From assembly GCA_041662765.1 (NCBI GenBank), contig JBAZRT010000006.1, forward strand, positions 1 to 30,646: 30,646 nucleotides of DNA, written 5' to 3'. The number at the start of each line of letters is the position of its first letter. The stretch's first letter is position 1. The notes below the pieces were generated by a model. It was not told the origin of the DNA and did no database searches. It saw only the letters and a list, made by a program, of their open reading frames with translations. Below are positions 7,665-13,787 of this stretch, one piece after another. Made by a program: the position numbers and the translations under genes. This DNA comes from JAPLXD01 sp041662765 (GTDB lineage: Bacteria > Patescibacteriota > Minisyncoccia > Moranbacterales > UBA11712).

Positions 7665-8117
7665 ATGCTCAAAATAATCAAATATCCAAACGATTTCTTG
7701 CGCCGCAAAACGCGAGAAGTCAAAGTTGAAGAATTGAAAGATCCGAAAGTCCAGCGGTTGGTTTTTGATATGGCAAAAACGATGGAGATCGAGAAAGGAG
7801 TTGGTCTCGCAGCGCCGCAAGTCGGATCGGATCTTCGGATTTGTGTCATACGAATCGGTGACGAAGCCTATGTATTGATCAATCCAAAAATAAAATCATA
7901 TTCCAGAAAAAAAGATATCTTTGAAGAGGGCTGTTTGAGCTTCCCGAGAGAATTTTTTCCGGTTGAACGTCCGCTCAAGGTGAAGGTCCAAGCAAGGGAT
8001 GTGGAAGGAAAAAAGTTCAAAATCAAGGCTGATGGCCTTCTTGCTCGCGTGCTTCAACATGAGATCGACCATCTTGAAGGAATCCTGGTGATTGATCGGG
8101 CAAAAATAAATGGATAA
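7665..8117 (+). CDS. def: peptide deformylase
   Basis: Removes the formyl group from the N-terminal methionine of new proteins. It has 150 residues with all three family motifs: GVGLAAPQ (45-52), E-G-C-L-S (C90 a metal ligand) and H-E-I-D-H (H132 and H136 metal ligands, E133 catalytic). ATG 7665 is chosen over a TTG four codons earlier because deformylases typically start M-x-x-I-x-x-Y-P. It begins 8 bases after the priA-like stop. Its end overlaps fmt by 8 bases (ATGGATAA), the usual def-fmt pairing, so formylation and deformylation are made together. Confidence 0.97.
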   Translation: MLKIIKYPNDFLRRKTREVKVEELKDPKVQRLVFDMAKTMEIEKGVGLAAPQVGSDLRICVIRIGDEAYVLINPKIKSYSRKKDIFEEGCLSFPREFFPVERPLKVKVQARDVEGKKFKIKADGLLARVLQHEIDHLEGILVIDRAKING

Positions 8118-9069
8118 TAAGGAAAAAGTAAAAATTATTTTCTTCGGTACGCCGGAATTTGCGGCGGGGGTTTTGAAATCGCTTATCGACAATGGCTACA
8201 ATATTGCGGCAGTATTCACCCAGCCGGACAAGAAAGTCGGACGAAAACAGGTTGTCGCATATTCTCCGGTCAAAGATTTGGCGCTGAAAAATAAAATCGA
8301 AGTATTTCAGCCGGAAAGTTTGCGAGATAGCGGGCTAGACGAGGAGATAAAAAAGATTAATCCGGATTTGTTCATCGTTGCCGCCTACGGGAAAATATTG
8401 CCCGAAACCATTTTAGGAATTCCAAAATATGGAGCGATAAACATCCACGCTTCCCTGCTTCCAAAATATCGCGGGGCATCCCCGGTACAGTGCGCTATTC
8501 TTTCCGGAGAGAATGAAACAGGGATCACGCTGATGAAGATGAATGAAAAAATGGATGAGGGCGATATATTGGTGCAGAAAAAAATCGAGATCGGCGAAAA
8601 CGAGACGGCGGATATTTTGCTTGGCAGATTATCGCAATTGGGCGCGAAAATGATTGTTGATTTTGCTCCCCGATGGATTTCCGGGAAAATAAATTTAGTT
8701 CCTCAAGATCATAGCCATGCTACATATTGCAAGCGGGTCTTGCGCGAGGATGGAAAGATCGAATGGAACAGTGCAGTCGAGGAAATAGGCCGAAAATGGC
8801 GGTCCTATTATCCTTGGCCGGGGATATATTCGATTTTGAGCGTGAAAAATCAGCCAAAAAGATTGAAATTGCTGGAAATAGAGATCATTCCTGATGTGGG
8901 GGCTGGCGAAAAAACCGGGAAAATTATAGAATATGATCAGGAGGTCGCCATTCAAGCGAAAAACGGATTGGTAATTTTAAAAAAAATCCAGCTTGAAGGG
9001 AAAAAAGAAATGGACGTCGATGATTTTTTGAAAGGTTTCGCGAATTTTGTCGGGTCTATTTTGGAATAA
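8110..9069 (+). CDS. fmt: methionyl-tRNA formyltransferase
   Basis: Transfers a formyl group from 10-formyl-THF to initiator Met-tRNA. It has 319 residues, the family norm. The N-terminal Rossmann-like domain opens with I-I-F-F-G-T-P-E-F. The catalytic triad is N111 and H113 (N-I-H-A-S-L-L-P-K-Y-R-G) and D152 (M-D-E-G-D-I). The C-terminal OB-like domain that binds tRNA follows from about residue 210. It overlaps def by 8 bases and the rhodanese gene starts 4 bases after its stop. Formyl donor supply probably comes from the glyA-folD pair at 2479-4643. Confidence 0.97.
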   Translation: MDNKEKVKIIFFGTPEFAAGVLKSLIDNGYNIAAVFTQPDKKVGRKQVVAYSPVKDLALKNKIEVFQPESLRDSGLDEEIKKINPDLFIVAAYGKILPETILGIPKYGAINIHASLLPKYRGASPVQCAILSGENETGITLMKMNEKMDEGDILVQKKIEIGENETADILLGRLSQLGAKMIVDFAPRWISGKINLVPQDHSHATYCKRVLREDGKIEWNSAVEEIGRKWRSYYPWPGIYSILSVKNQPKRLKLLEIEIIPDVGAGEKTGKIIEYDQEVAIQAKNGLVILKKIQLEGKKEMDVDDFLKGFANFVGSILE

Positions 9070-9073
9070 AATT

Positions 9074-9904
9074 ATGCAAAACGAAAAAAATCAACACAAA
9101 ATTTTCGTAGTCGGTTTTTCGCTGGTAGTCATCATCATTCTCTGGTTTCTCCTGAAGCCCCTTGTTTTGAATTTGAAGGGCGGGCAGTCGAGTAAAGACG
9201 AACAAAAAGCAAATGAGGAAATATTGAAGGCTCCTTCGACTATGCCGGAGGATCTTTTGAAAGCAATTCAGGACAAATCGAAAATATTTCTGGCAGATAT
9301 CAGCAGTTCGGATGAATTCAACCGCGGTCATATTGCAACGGCGGTGAATGTCCAGGCGGACAAATTGGACAAATCTTTTTTCGTGGCTCTTGGGGCGGAC
9401 CGGACGTCAAATATACTCATTGTGAATCAAGGCGACAACTTGACTGATCTCGCAACGGTTGTGAATAAAATAGTTTCAGATGGTTTTGTGAATGCCAAAT
9501 ATTTGCGGGGCGGCATTCCGGGCTGGCAGGAAAAAGGCTATCCTCTCGTTTCTTCCGGCGGATCAGGCGAAGACAGCGCAAAAGTCAAAAATATAACGAT
9601 CGACGAGATCAAAAAAGACGCTGAAATCACTCCCGCTCTTCTCCAGTTTTTGGATGTGCGAAGCAAGAATGATTTTGCAAAAGAGCATATTGTCGGCGCG
9701 ATAAATTTGTCTCTTTCCGAATTGGAGACAAGAAAAAGTGAAATCCCGGTCTTGAAGAAGACTATTATATACGGATCAAACGAGAATGATGGCTTTCAAG
9801 CGGCGGCGGTTTTGTTTGATTTGAATTTTTTCAATGTATACAAGATGAACGGTGGAATTGAAGATTGGAAGGCGGCGGGAGGAAAAGTGACAAGCGGAAA
9901 ATAG
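9074..9904 (+). CDS. membrane-anchored tandem rhodanese-like protein lacking both catalytic cysteines
   Basis: A 276-residue protein with one N-terminal membrane helix (about 8-33) followed by two rhodanese folds outside the membrane (about 60-160 and 175-270). Each keeps the landmarks D-x-x-x-x-x-E/D-F-x-x-G/E-H-I and G-G-I-x-x-W. The cysteine that should begin the active-site loop is N118 in domain 1 (I-V-N-Q-G-D) and G234 in domain 2 (I-Y-G-S-N-E-N). The whole protein contains no cysteine. It therefore cannot act as a sulfurtransferase by the known mechanism and may bind a ligand or scaffold a partner. It is last in the unit after fmt (4-base gap), followed by a terminator. The start at 9074 is preferred over 9047, which would overlap fmt. 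Confidence 0.83.
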   Translation: MQNEKNQHKIFVVGFSLVVIIILWFLLKPLVLNLKGGQSSKDEQKANEEILKAPSTMPEDLLKAIQDKSKIFLADISSSDEFNRGHIATAVNVQADKLDKSFFVALGADRTSNILIVNQGDNLTDLATVVNKIVSDGFVNAKYLRGGIPGWQEKGYPLVSSGGSGEDSAKVKNITIDEIKKDAEITPALLQFLDVRSKNDFAKEHIVGAINLSLSELETRKSEIPVLKKTIIYGSNENDGFQAAAVLFDLNFFNVYKMNGGIEDWKAAGGKVTSGK

Positions 9905-9930
9905 GATCGCAAAAGGGGTTTTTGAGAAAC

Positions 9931-9963
9931 AAAAAAGAGCGGGATATGCCCGTTCTTTTTTTT
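9931..9963. terminator. bidirectional intrinsic terminator between the rhodanese gene and groES
   Basis: GAGCGGG (9937-9943) pairs with CCCGTTC (9949-9955, one G-T pair), flanked by six A and eight T. It serves both converging units. Confidence 0.88.
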
Positions 9964-9973
9964 CTGTCGAAAT

Positions 9974-10246
9974 CTATTTCACAATAGCCAGGATGTCTTC
10001 ATTTTTCACCAGCAGATATTCTTTGTCCTTCACTTTTATTTCGTTTCCGGAATATTTGGAATAGATCACTTTTTGTCCGGGTTTTACTTTTATCTTTTTG
10101 TCTTCGCCTGTGGCGATCACTTTTCCTTCTTGTGGCTTTTCTCCGCTTGCGTCAGGAAGAACGATTCCGGAAGCGGTCTTTGTATCGACCTCGGTAGGCT
10201 CGATGAGGACATTTTCGCCCAGCGGCTGGATATTCGGTTGTGACAT
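9974..10246 (-). CDS. groES: co-chaperonin GroES
   Basis: The 10-kDa lid of the GroEL folding chamber, here 90 residues. Family features are I-x-P-L-G-E-N-V-L-I at the start, the mobile-loop region T-A-S-G-I-V-L-P (24-31), E-G-K-V-I-A-T-G, and the end E-Y-L-L-V-K-N-E-D-I-L-A-I. groEL is not adjacent; the neighbours are a DUF5652 gene 47 bases upstream and a terminator downstream. No CIRCE element (HrcA operator) is visible, only an imperfect inverted repeat at 10268-10286. No Shine-Dalgarno precedes ATG 10246. Confidence 0.93.
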   Translation of the reverse strand: MSQPNIQPLGENVLIEPTEVDTKTASGIVLPDASGEKPQEGKVIATGEDKKIKVKPGQKVIYSKYSGNEIKVKDKEYLLVKNEDILAIVK

Positions 10247-10267
10247 ATATTTTTTGGTTTAATTATT

Positions 10268-10286
10268 ATCGAGATCGTTCTCAGAT
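10268..10286. repeat. imperfect inverted repeat upstream of groES
   Basis: ATC-GAGA (10268-10274) and TCTC-a-GAT (10279-10286) form a 7-bp stem with one bulged base and a 4-base loop. It lies between the DUF5652 stop and groES ATG and touches a GATAAT box on the minus strand. It has no U tract, so it is not a good terminator. It might be an operator or RNA hairpin. Confidence 0.35.
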
Positions 10287-10293
10287 ATGTATT

Positions 10294-10599
10294 TTAGCTT
10301 TTTTGGTTCAAACCGTCAAGGTTGTTTTTGTCACTCTTTATATCCAGAACTATCCTCTCATTTTTTTGTTCCTTTTGAGTCTCAACCGGCTGCGGAATCG
10401 CTTTTCTGGAAAAAAAGAAAATATAGATGATATCAAGAATTCCAACGGTGTTGACCAGAAGTAAAATGACAAACCAAGCAGCGCTCCGGTTTTTAGCCGC
10501 GCGCCAAAGCGCCACGCCTTTCCAGGGAATGATCCAAATTGCGGCGAGGGCGATCACCCACTGATGAGTTGAGATGAATGTTGCGATATTTTCGGGCAT
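10294..10599 (-). CDS. DUF5652-family small membrane protein
   Basis: A 101-residue protein with two membrane helices (about 12-28 and 42-62), the central motif W-K-G-V-A-L-W-R-A-A, and N-T-V-G-I-L-D-I-I-Y-I-F-F-F-S at the end of helix 2. This matches the DUF5652 pattern, a family I know mainly from candidate-phyla bacteria. The last 38 residues are a polar, charged cytoplasmic tail. The function is unknown. It starts 21 bases after tRNA-Gln on the same strand and precedes groES, so all three may share a transcript. Confidence 0.75.
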   Translation of the reverse strand: MPENIATFISTHQWVIALAAIWIIPWKGVALWRAAKNRSAAWFVILLLVNTVGILDIIYIFFFSRKAIPQPVETQKEQKNERIVLDIKSDKNNLDGLNQKS

Positions 10600-10620
10600 A
10601 GTATTTTTGTGAAAAATTAG

Positions 10621-10691
10621 CTGGGGTGCTAGGATTCGAACCTAGGATCATGGGACCAGAACCCATTGCCTTACCACTTGGCTACACCCCA
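10621..10691 (-). tRNA. tRNA-Gln (CTG anticodon)
   Basis: A 71-base cloverleaf: acceptor TGGGGTG/CACCCCA, D arm GCC..GGC, anticodon stem ATGGG/CCCAT with loop TTCTGGT (anticodon at 10657-10659), T stem CTAGG/CCTAG with loop TTCGAAT, discriminator G. The U1-A72 pair and G discriminator suit tRNA-Gln. No CCA is encoded (CTA follows), so CCA must be added enzymatically. Confidence 0.95.
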
Positions 10692-10702
10692 ATGCATTTT
10701 GG

Positions 10703-10731
10703 AGTATAGAGCAAAACGTCAAAAAGTTCAA
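10703..10731 (-). promoter_or_regulatory. sigma70-like promoter of tRNA-Gln
   Basis: TTGAAC (10726-10731), 17 bases, TATACT (10703-10708). The predicted start near 10696 is about 5 bases before the tRNA 5' end. It probably also drives DUF5652 and groES. Confidence 0.7.
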
Positions 10732-10734
10732 GAG

Positions 10735-10756
10735 AAAAAGCCATTGCTGGCTTTTT
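10735..10756 (-). terminator. intrinsic terminator after ftsX
   Basis: AAAAAGCCA (10735-10743) and TGGCTTTTT (10748-10756) form a perfect 9-bp stem with a GCAA loop on the minus strand, ending in a U tract. It separates prfB-ftsE-ftsX from the tRNA-Gln promoter. Confidence 0.85.
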
Positions 10757-10790
10757 TGCGGTAAACTCATTTCCAAAGCTCGATATTGGT

Positions 10791-11702
10791 CTATGCCTTC
10801 AAATATCTCCTGATCGCGATGAAACTACTGAAAGTTCCGAGGGCGATGCCAGTCACAATTTGAATAAAGAAAATAAGCCACAAATAGTGGATGAAGCTGT
10901 CCTGCACTTCTTTGACGGAAACGGCTCCGGCGATATAGGGCGTGGCTATTTTGACGAGCGGGAAAAGAATGAGCATCACTGCAACGGCGGAAATAAAGCC
11001 ATAGATTATTCCCTCAAAGATAAACGGCATTCGGATATAGTGATTTGACGCCCCAACGAGGCGCATGATCTCGATTTCCTGTCGATGGGCATAGATAGTG
11101 ATCCGGACTGCGTTGAAAGTGATGAGGACAGCGATCAAGGAAAATATGGTGGCCAGCATGATGCCGACTTTTCTGGTTGTCGAAAGAATATTGTTGAGAC
11201 GTTCAATGACGATCTTGTTTTTTGCATAATTGATCCGGCTGATGTTGTCTCTGAAAGATGAGTTTTGAATTGCGGTTGCGATAATTTCGTATTTGTCCGG
11301 CGTGATAGCTTTTATGTTGACGGAAGCGCTCAAGGGATTGTCTCCTATTGCCTCGATCGATTGCAAGATCAGCGGATTGTCGGAATTTTTGGACTTGAAT
11401 TCTTGAAGAGCGTTGTCCTTTGTGATATAGTCGGCCGCTTTCACTTCTTTGTATTGCAGAACGGTTGATCGGAATTCAATGATCTTCGATTCCTCGACAT
11501 CGCCTTTGAAATATACGCTGATGTCCACTTTGTCCTGAACGGATCTGATCACAAGGCTTGCGGCAATGGAAAGGACGATCAGCGTGCTGATGATGAGAAG
11601 CGTGAGAGAAAGAATGCTGATCACGGCAAAACTCAGCCATCCGTTGCGGCGAAAGTGGGTGAACCCAGACTTGAATGTACGCGAGAGAGTGAGTAGCAAC
11701 AT
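10791..11702 (-). CDS. ftsX: cell division protein FtsX
   Basis: The membrane half of the FtsEX complex, which couples ATP hydrolysis at the division ring to cell-wall hydrolase activation outside. It has 303 residues in the family topology: TM1 at 24-50, a large extracellular loop (about 55-165), then TM2-4 (about 178-200, 228-252 and 273-295). The cytoplasmic R-Q-E-I-E-I-M-R-L-V-G-A-S motif after TM2 (207-219) is a family hallmark that contacts FtsE. It follows ftsE by 12 bases and is closed by the terminator at 10735-10756. Confidence 0.95.
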   Translation of the reverse strand: MLLLTLSRTFKSGFTHFRRNGWLSFAVISILSLTLLIISTLIVLSIAASLVIRSVQDKVDISVYFKGDVEESKIIEFRSTVLQYKEVKAADYITKDNALQEFKSKNSDNPLILQSIEAIGDNPLSASVNIKAITPDKYEIIATAIQNSSFRDNISRINYAKNKIVIERLNNILSTTRKVGIMLATIFSLIAVLITFNAVRITIYAHRQEIEIMRLVGASNHYIRMPFIFEGIIYGFISAVAVMLILFPLVKIATPYIAGAVSVKEVQDSFIHYLWLIFFIQIVTGIALGTFSSFIAIRRYLKA

Positions 11703-11714
11703 TTTTTTATAAGC

Positions 11715-12401
11715 TTAAATAGCGTATCTCCCCTTGCTGTGATCTCGGATTATTTTTCCCTGATCAAGGGTGATGACGCGTTTTTTTAGGCGGTTGACGA
11801 TGTCTTTGTTGTGCGTTGCCAGGAGAACGGTTGTACCGAGCTTGTTGATCTTCAGAAGCAATTGGATGATTCCCCAGCTGCTGATCGGGTCAAGATTTCC
11901 GGTCGGCTCGTCGGCAATGATGAGCGGCGGACGGTGGACAAGCGCTCGGGCAATCGCCACTCTCTGTTGTTCGCCTCCCGAAATTTCACGGGGATAGCTG
12001 TCTGTTTTGTGCGCGAGTCCCACGATTTCGAGAATTTGCGGAACCAATTCCCGGATTTCCTTGTCGCTGTGGTCTGATACTTCGAGGGCGAATGCCACAT
12101 TTTCAAAAAGAGTTTTTTTGGGGAGCAGTTTGAAATCCTGGAAAACAGTCCCGATTCGCCGGCGATAAAAAGGCAATTGCTTGGGAGTCAGCTCTGATAT
12201 ATCTTCGTCATTGAAAAAAATTCCTCCCGAAGTCGGTTTTTCTTCGGCATAAAGAAGTTTGAGAAGAGTTGATTTTCCCGCTCCGCTGTGTCCGACAAGA
12301 GAAACAAATTCTTCTTTTTGGATGATAAAACTGATGTCATCAAGAGCAACAGTGTGTATTCCGCCGGTATATATTTTTTTTACATTTCGGAACTCGATCA
12401 T
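11715..12401 (-). CDS. ftsE: cell division ATP-binding protein FtsE
   Basis: The cytoplasmic ABC ATPase of FtsEX. It has 228 residues with Walker [10 protein letters not shown] (37-45), signature S-G-G-E-Q-Q-R (about 141-147), Walker [13 protein letters not shown] (about 159-170) and the switch histidine in A-T-H-N. The sequence around F-Q-D-F-K-L-L (Q loop) is typical of FtsE rather than of LolD-type proteins. It lies between prfB and ftsX on one transcript, 33 bases from the prfB stop. Confidence 0.95.
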   Translation of the reverse strand: MIEFRNVKKIYTGGIHTVALDDISFIIQKEEFVSLVGHSGAGKSTLLKLLYAEEKPTSGGIFFNDEDISELTPKQLPFYRRRIGTVFQDFKLLPKKTLFENVAFALEVSDHSDKEIRELVPQILEIVGLAHKTDSYPREISGGEQQRVAIARALVHRPPLIIADEPTGNLDPISSWGIIQLLLKINKLGTTVLLATHNKDIVNRLKKRVITLDQGKIIRDHSKGRYAI

Positions 12402-12434
12402 TTTTGTTTCGCTAAGTTCAAATATTTATTGAGC

Positions 12435-13518
12435 TCAATGTTTTGCAAGAAAGGCTTCAATGAATCCGTCCAGATTGCCGTCCAGCACTTCTTCCGGGTT
12501 CTTGGATTCAAATTTTGTCCGGTGGTCCTTGACGAGTTTGTAGGGATGCAGGACATAAGATCGGATCTGGCTCCCCCATTGAACTTCAGTGTGCTCGCCT
12601 TTGATCTTTTTCTTTTCTTTTTCCTTATTTTCCTGATACCTTTGGAACAATTTCGCTTTCAGAATTTTCATCGCCTGCTCCTTGTTCTGGAGCTGGCTTC
12701 TTTCATTTTGGGAACCGGCAACAAGCCCTGACGGAACATGCGTTATGCGAACGGCGCTGTCGGTCTTGTTGACGGATTGGCCGCCGGCTCCTGAGGATCG
12801 GAAAGTATCAATTTTCAATTCGCTCGGGTCAATTTCAACTTCTTTTATCTTATCAACTTCTGGCAAAACTTCAACCAGCGCGAAAGATGTCTGGCGAAGG
12901 TTTTTGGCATTGAACGGGGAGAGACGCACCAAACGATGCACTCCCGCCTCTGCTCGGAGATATCCATAGGCGAGTTTTCCGACAATTTCTATTGTAGCGC
13001 TTTTGATTCCAGCTTCTTGACCGCGCGATTCGGCGATCAATTTCGCTTTCCAGCTTTTCCGTTCGGCGAATCGGAGAAACATTTTGAGCAGCATTTCGGC
13101 CCAATCCTGAGCATCTATTCCGCCTGTTCCGCTGTGGATCGAAAGAATAGCATTGCTTTGGTCGTATTCTCCTTGAAAAAGCGTTTCAAATTCGATATTT
13201 TCGATATCCTTTTCAATCTTTTGGTTTCTTTCTTCGATCTCCCGCCTTATTTTTTGGTCATTTGCGGCGAGATCGGCCATTTCTTTCAAACTGTTGGTTT
13301 CCGTTTCGAGCTCGCTCAACTTTTTGGTTTCATTTCTCAAGCCCTCCAGTTCCTGCATTGTTTTCTGCGCTGATTCCTGATCTTGCCAAAAATTTTCGCT
13401 GTTTGATATTTTTTCAAGCTCGTCAATTCGTTTTTTCTTTTTGGGCAAGTCAAAGACGGTCGCTTACGGAAGCGATTCGATCGCGGAGCTCGTCAAGTTT
13501 TGTGATGATTTCCTGCAT
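12435..13518 (-). CDS. prfB: peptide chain release factor 2, with programmed +1 frameshift
   Basis: RF2 ends translation at UGA and UAA. The gene is in two frames: 22 codons from ATG 13518 to an in-frame TGA (13450-13452), then after a +1 slip the main frame continues from GAC (13449-13451) to 12435, giving 360 residues. The junction C-T-T-T-G-A-C is the classical RF2 autoregulatory frameshift site. S-P-F (about residues 200-202) is the UGA-reading motif and G-G-Q (about 245-247) the peptidyl-transferase motif. Starting at TTG 13448 instead would lose the normal N-terminus. The internal Shine-Dalgarno usual before the slip is missing. A TGATATAAT box ends 7 bases before ATG, so the mRNA is probably leaderless. 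Its presence shows UGA is a stop in this organism. Confidence 0.95.
13449..13455 (-). promoter_or_regulatory. prfB programmed +1 frameshift site
   Basis: CTT (13453-13455), TGA (13450-13452), C (13449): the slippery CUU, weak-context UGA stop and following C that let low RF2 levels favour a +1 shift. The preceding bases (GTAAGCGACCGT) contain no AGG-GGG-like stimulator. Confidence 0.92.
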
Positions 13519-13525
13519 TGATAAA

Positions 13526-13534
13526 ATTATATCA
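13526..13534 (-). promoter_or_regulatory. extended -10 promoter of prfB, leaderless geometry
   Basis: TGA-TATAAT (13526-13534 on the minus strand) is a perfect extended -10. Only 7 bases separate it from ATG 13518, putting the predicted start on or next to the A of ATG. A possible -35 (CTGGCA, 18 bases away) is weak. It is divergent from the tRNA promoter at 13549-13576. Confidence 0.8.
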
Positions 13535-13548
13535 CAAATCGCGCGCCA

Positions 13549-13576
13549 TTGCCAGAATTGAAAAAGTTGCTATAAT
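13549..13576 (+). promoter_or_regulatory. strong sigma70 promoter of the tRNA-Gly / tRNA-Thr pair
   Basis: TTGCCA (13549-13554), 16 bases, TGC-TATAAT (-10 at 13571-13576, extended). The predicted start near 13583 is about 6 bases before tRNA-Gly. Confidence 0.88.
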
Positions 13577-13588
13577 TTGGAAGTATTC

Positions 13589-13659
13589 GCGGGATTAGTT
13601 CAGTGGCAGAACACGACCTTCCCAAGGTTGAAATACGGGTCCGATTCCCGTATCCCGCT
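13589..13659 (+). tRNA. tRNA-Gly (CCC anticodon)
   Basis: A 71-base cloverleaf: acceptor GCGGGAT/ATCCCGC, D arm GTTC..GAAC, anticodon stem CGACC/GGTTG with loop TTCCCAA (anticodon 13621-13623), T stem ACGGG/CCCGT, discriminator T. The T loop reads TCCGATT, with C (13641) at position 55 where nearly all tRNAs have U (pseudouridine). CCA is not encoded (CAA follows). Confidence 0.93.
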
Positions 13660-13666
13660 CAAAAAA

Positions 13667-13742
13667 GCCGATGTAGCTCAGTTGGCAGAGCGACACACTC
13701 GTAACGTGTAGGTCCGCGGTTCGATCCCGCGCATCGGCTCCA
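13667..13742 (+). tRNA. tRNA-Thr (CGT anticodon), CCA encoded
   Basis: A 76-base cloverleaf: acceptor GCCGATG/CATCGGC, D arm GCTC..GAGC, anticodon loop CTCGTAA (anticodon 13700-13702), T stem CGCGG/CCGCG with loop TTCGATC, discriminator T and an encoded CCA (13740-13742). The anticodon stem has an A-C mismatch at its loop-closing pair (31-39). It is cotranscribed with tRNA-Gly, with a 7-base spacer. Confidence 0.93.
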
Positions 13743-13745
13743 AGA

Positions 13746-13770
13746 CAAAAACCCCGCAGAGGGGTTTTTG
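13746..13770. terminator. bidirectional intrinsic terminator between tRNA-Thr and the PpiC gene
   Basis: CAAAAACCCC (13746-13755) and GGGGTTTTTG (13761-13770) form a perfect 10-bp stem with loop GCAGA. The A and T halves supply U tracts on both strands. Confidence 0.92.
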
Positions 13771-13787
13771 TGAATCAAAAACAATTT

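Noticed and set aside
13446..13448. TTG 13448 as the prfB start
   Set aside because: It would drop the first 23 residues that RF2 proteins need, and the CTT-TGA-C slip site plus a promoter-linked ATG at 13518 explain the frame break.
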